Below, in pieces: positions 63,996 to 64,000 of a DNA stretch of 64,000 nucleotides. Made by a program: the position numbers and the translations under genes. The notes beneath the pieces were generated by a model. It did not search any database and was not told where the DNA came from. It saw nothing but the letters and a program-made list of their open reading frames with translations. Source of the DNA: an uncultured Paracoccaceae bacterium. Lineage in GTDB: Bacteria > Pseudomonadota > Alphaproteobacteria > Rhodobacterales > Rhodobacteraceae. The DNA is taken from assembly GCA_951812615.1 (NCBI GenBank), contig CATOSU010000002.1:1-64000 (forward strand). Direction: 5' to 3'. Position 1 is the first letter of the stretch; every line of letters begins with the position of its first letter.

Positions 63996-64000
63996 ATGAG

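Noticed and set aside
1-64000. CRISPR arrays, rRNA or tRNA genes
   Set aside because: No regularly spaced direct repeats, rRNA-like sequence or convincing cloverleaf was seen by eye; a covariance-model scan was not possible.

Overview
The window is a high-GC, gene-dense alphaproteobacterial chromosome segment. It looks like the roseobacter group of Rhodobacterales: the hup/hyp gene set is Rhodobacter-type, and there are phosphonate-degradation genes, a marine-type sulfatase, IS3, IS256 and IS91 elements, and a short palindrome of a kind common between genes in this group. No rRNA, tRNA or CRISPR array was seen.

Left part (1-16.4 kb). A truncated, AT-richer reading frame with a GTG start enters from the left edge. 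It is followed by a small lipoprotein and a LysR regulator divergent from a phosphonate operon: phnW (2-aminoethylphosphonate transaminase), phnA (phosphonoacetate hydrolase), phnY (phosphonoacetaldehyde dehydrogenase) and a pbfA-like gene broken by one in-frame amber codon. Next come a secreted DUF3604 protein, a GlxA-type regulator, a short tyrosine recombinase, two tandem paralogous exported proteins of unknown function, an OprB-like porin and an AraC regulator.

Middle part (16.4-42 kb). An arylsulfatase gene is split by an IS3-family element, which is itself split by an intact IS256-family element. Both insertions can be delimited to the base by inverted repeats and target duplications (CAT and TCCATGAT). 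A catabolic gene group of unknown substrate follows: a natural fusion of a kynureninase-like aminotransferase with a formamidase-like cyclase, an IolD-like ThDP enzyme, a trimethylamine-dehydrogenase-like flavoprotein and a BKACE/DUF849 enzyme. After a Na/Pi cotransporter comes the most unusual locus: a LigM-like aryl O-demethylase directly upstream of a 1075-residue self-sufficient (BhbA-type) reductive dehalogenase carrying its own NAD(P)H/flavin/2Fe-2S reductase. A GNAT protein, an IS91 element with a paired tyrosine recombinase, LuxR and Rrf2 regulators and a CobW/DUF1826 deletion chimera follow.

Right part (42-64 kb). A complete hydrogen-oxidation island lies on one strand: hupSLC, then hupDFGHIJK-hypABCDE, a nickel-transporter-like gene, hoxX, hupR, hupT, hupUV and hypF. 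The small subunit has the six-cysteine signature of O2-tolerant group 1 enzymes. HoxX (CO ligand synthesis in air), the rubredoxin HupI and HupG/H/K fit aerobic assembly. HupUV is the H2 sensor feeding HupT/HupR. Almost all genes overlap by 1-8 bases, so translation is probably coupled. A strong terminator after hupC separates structural from accessory genes.

Together the genes suggest a marine heterotroph that supplements growth with organophosphonate phosphorus, H2, and possibly halogenated methoxy-aromatics.
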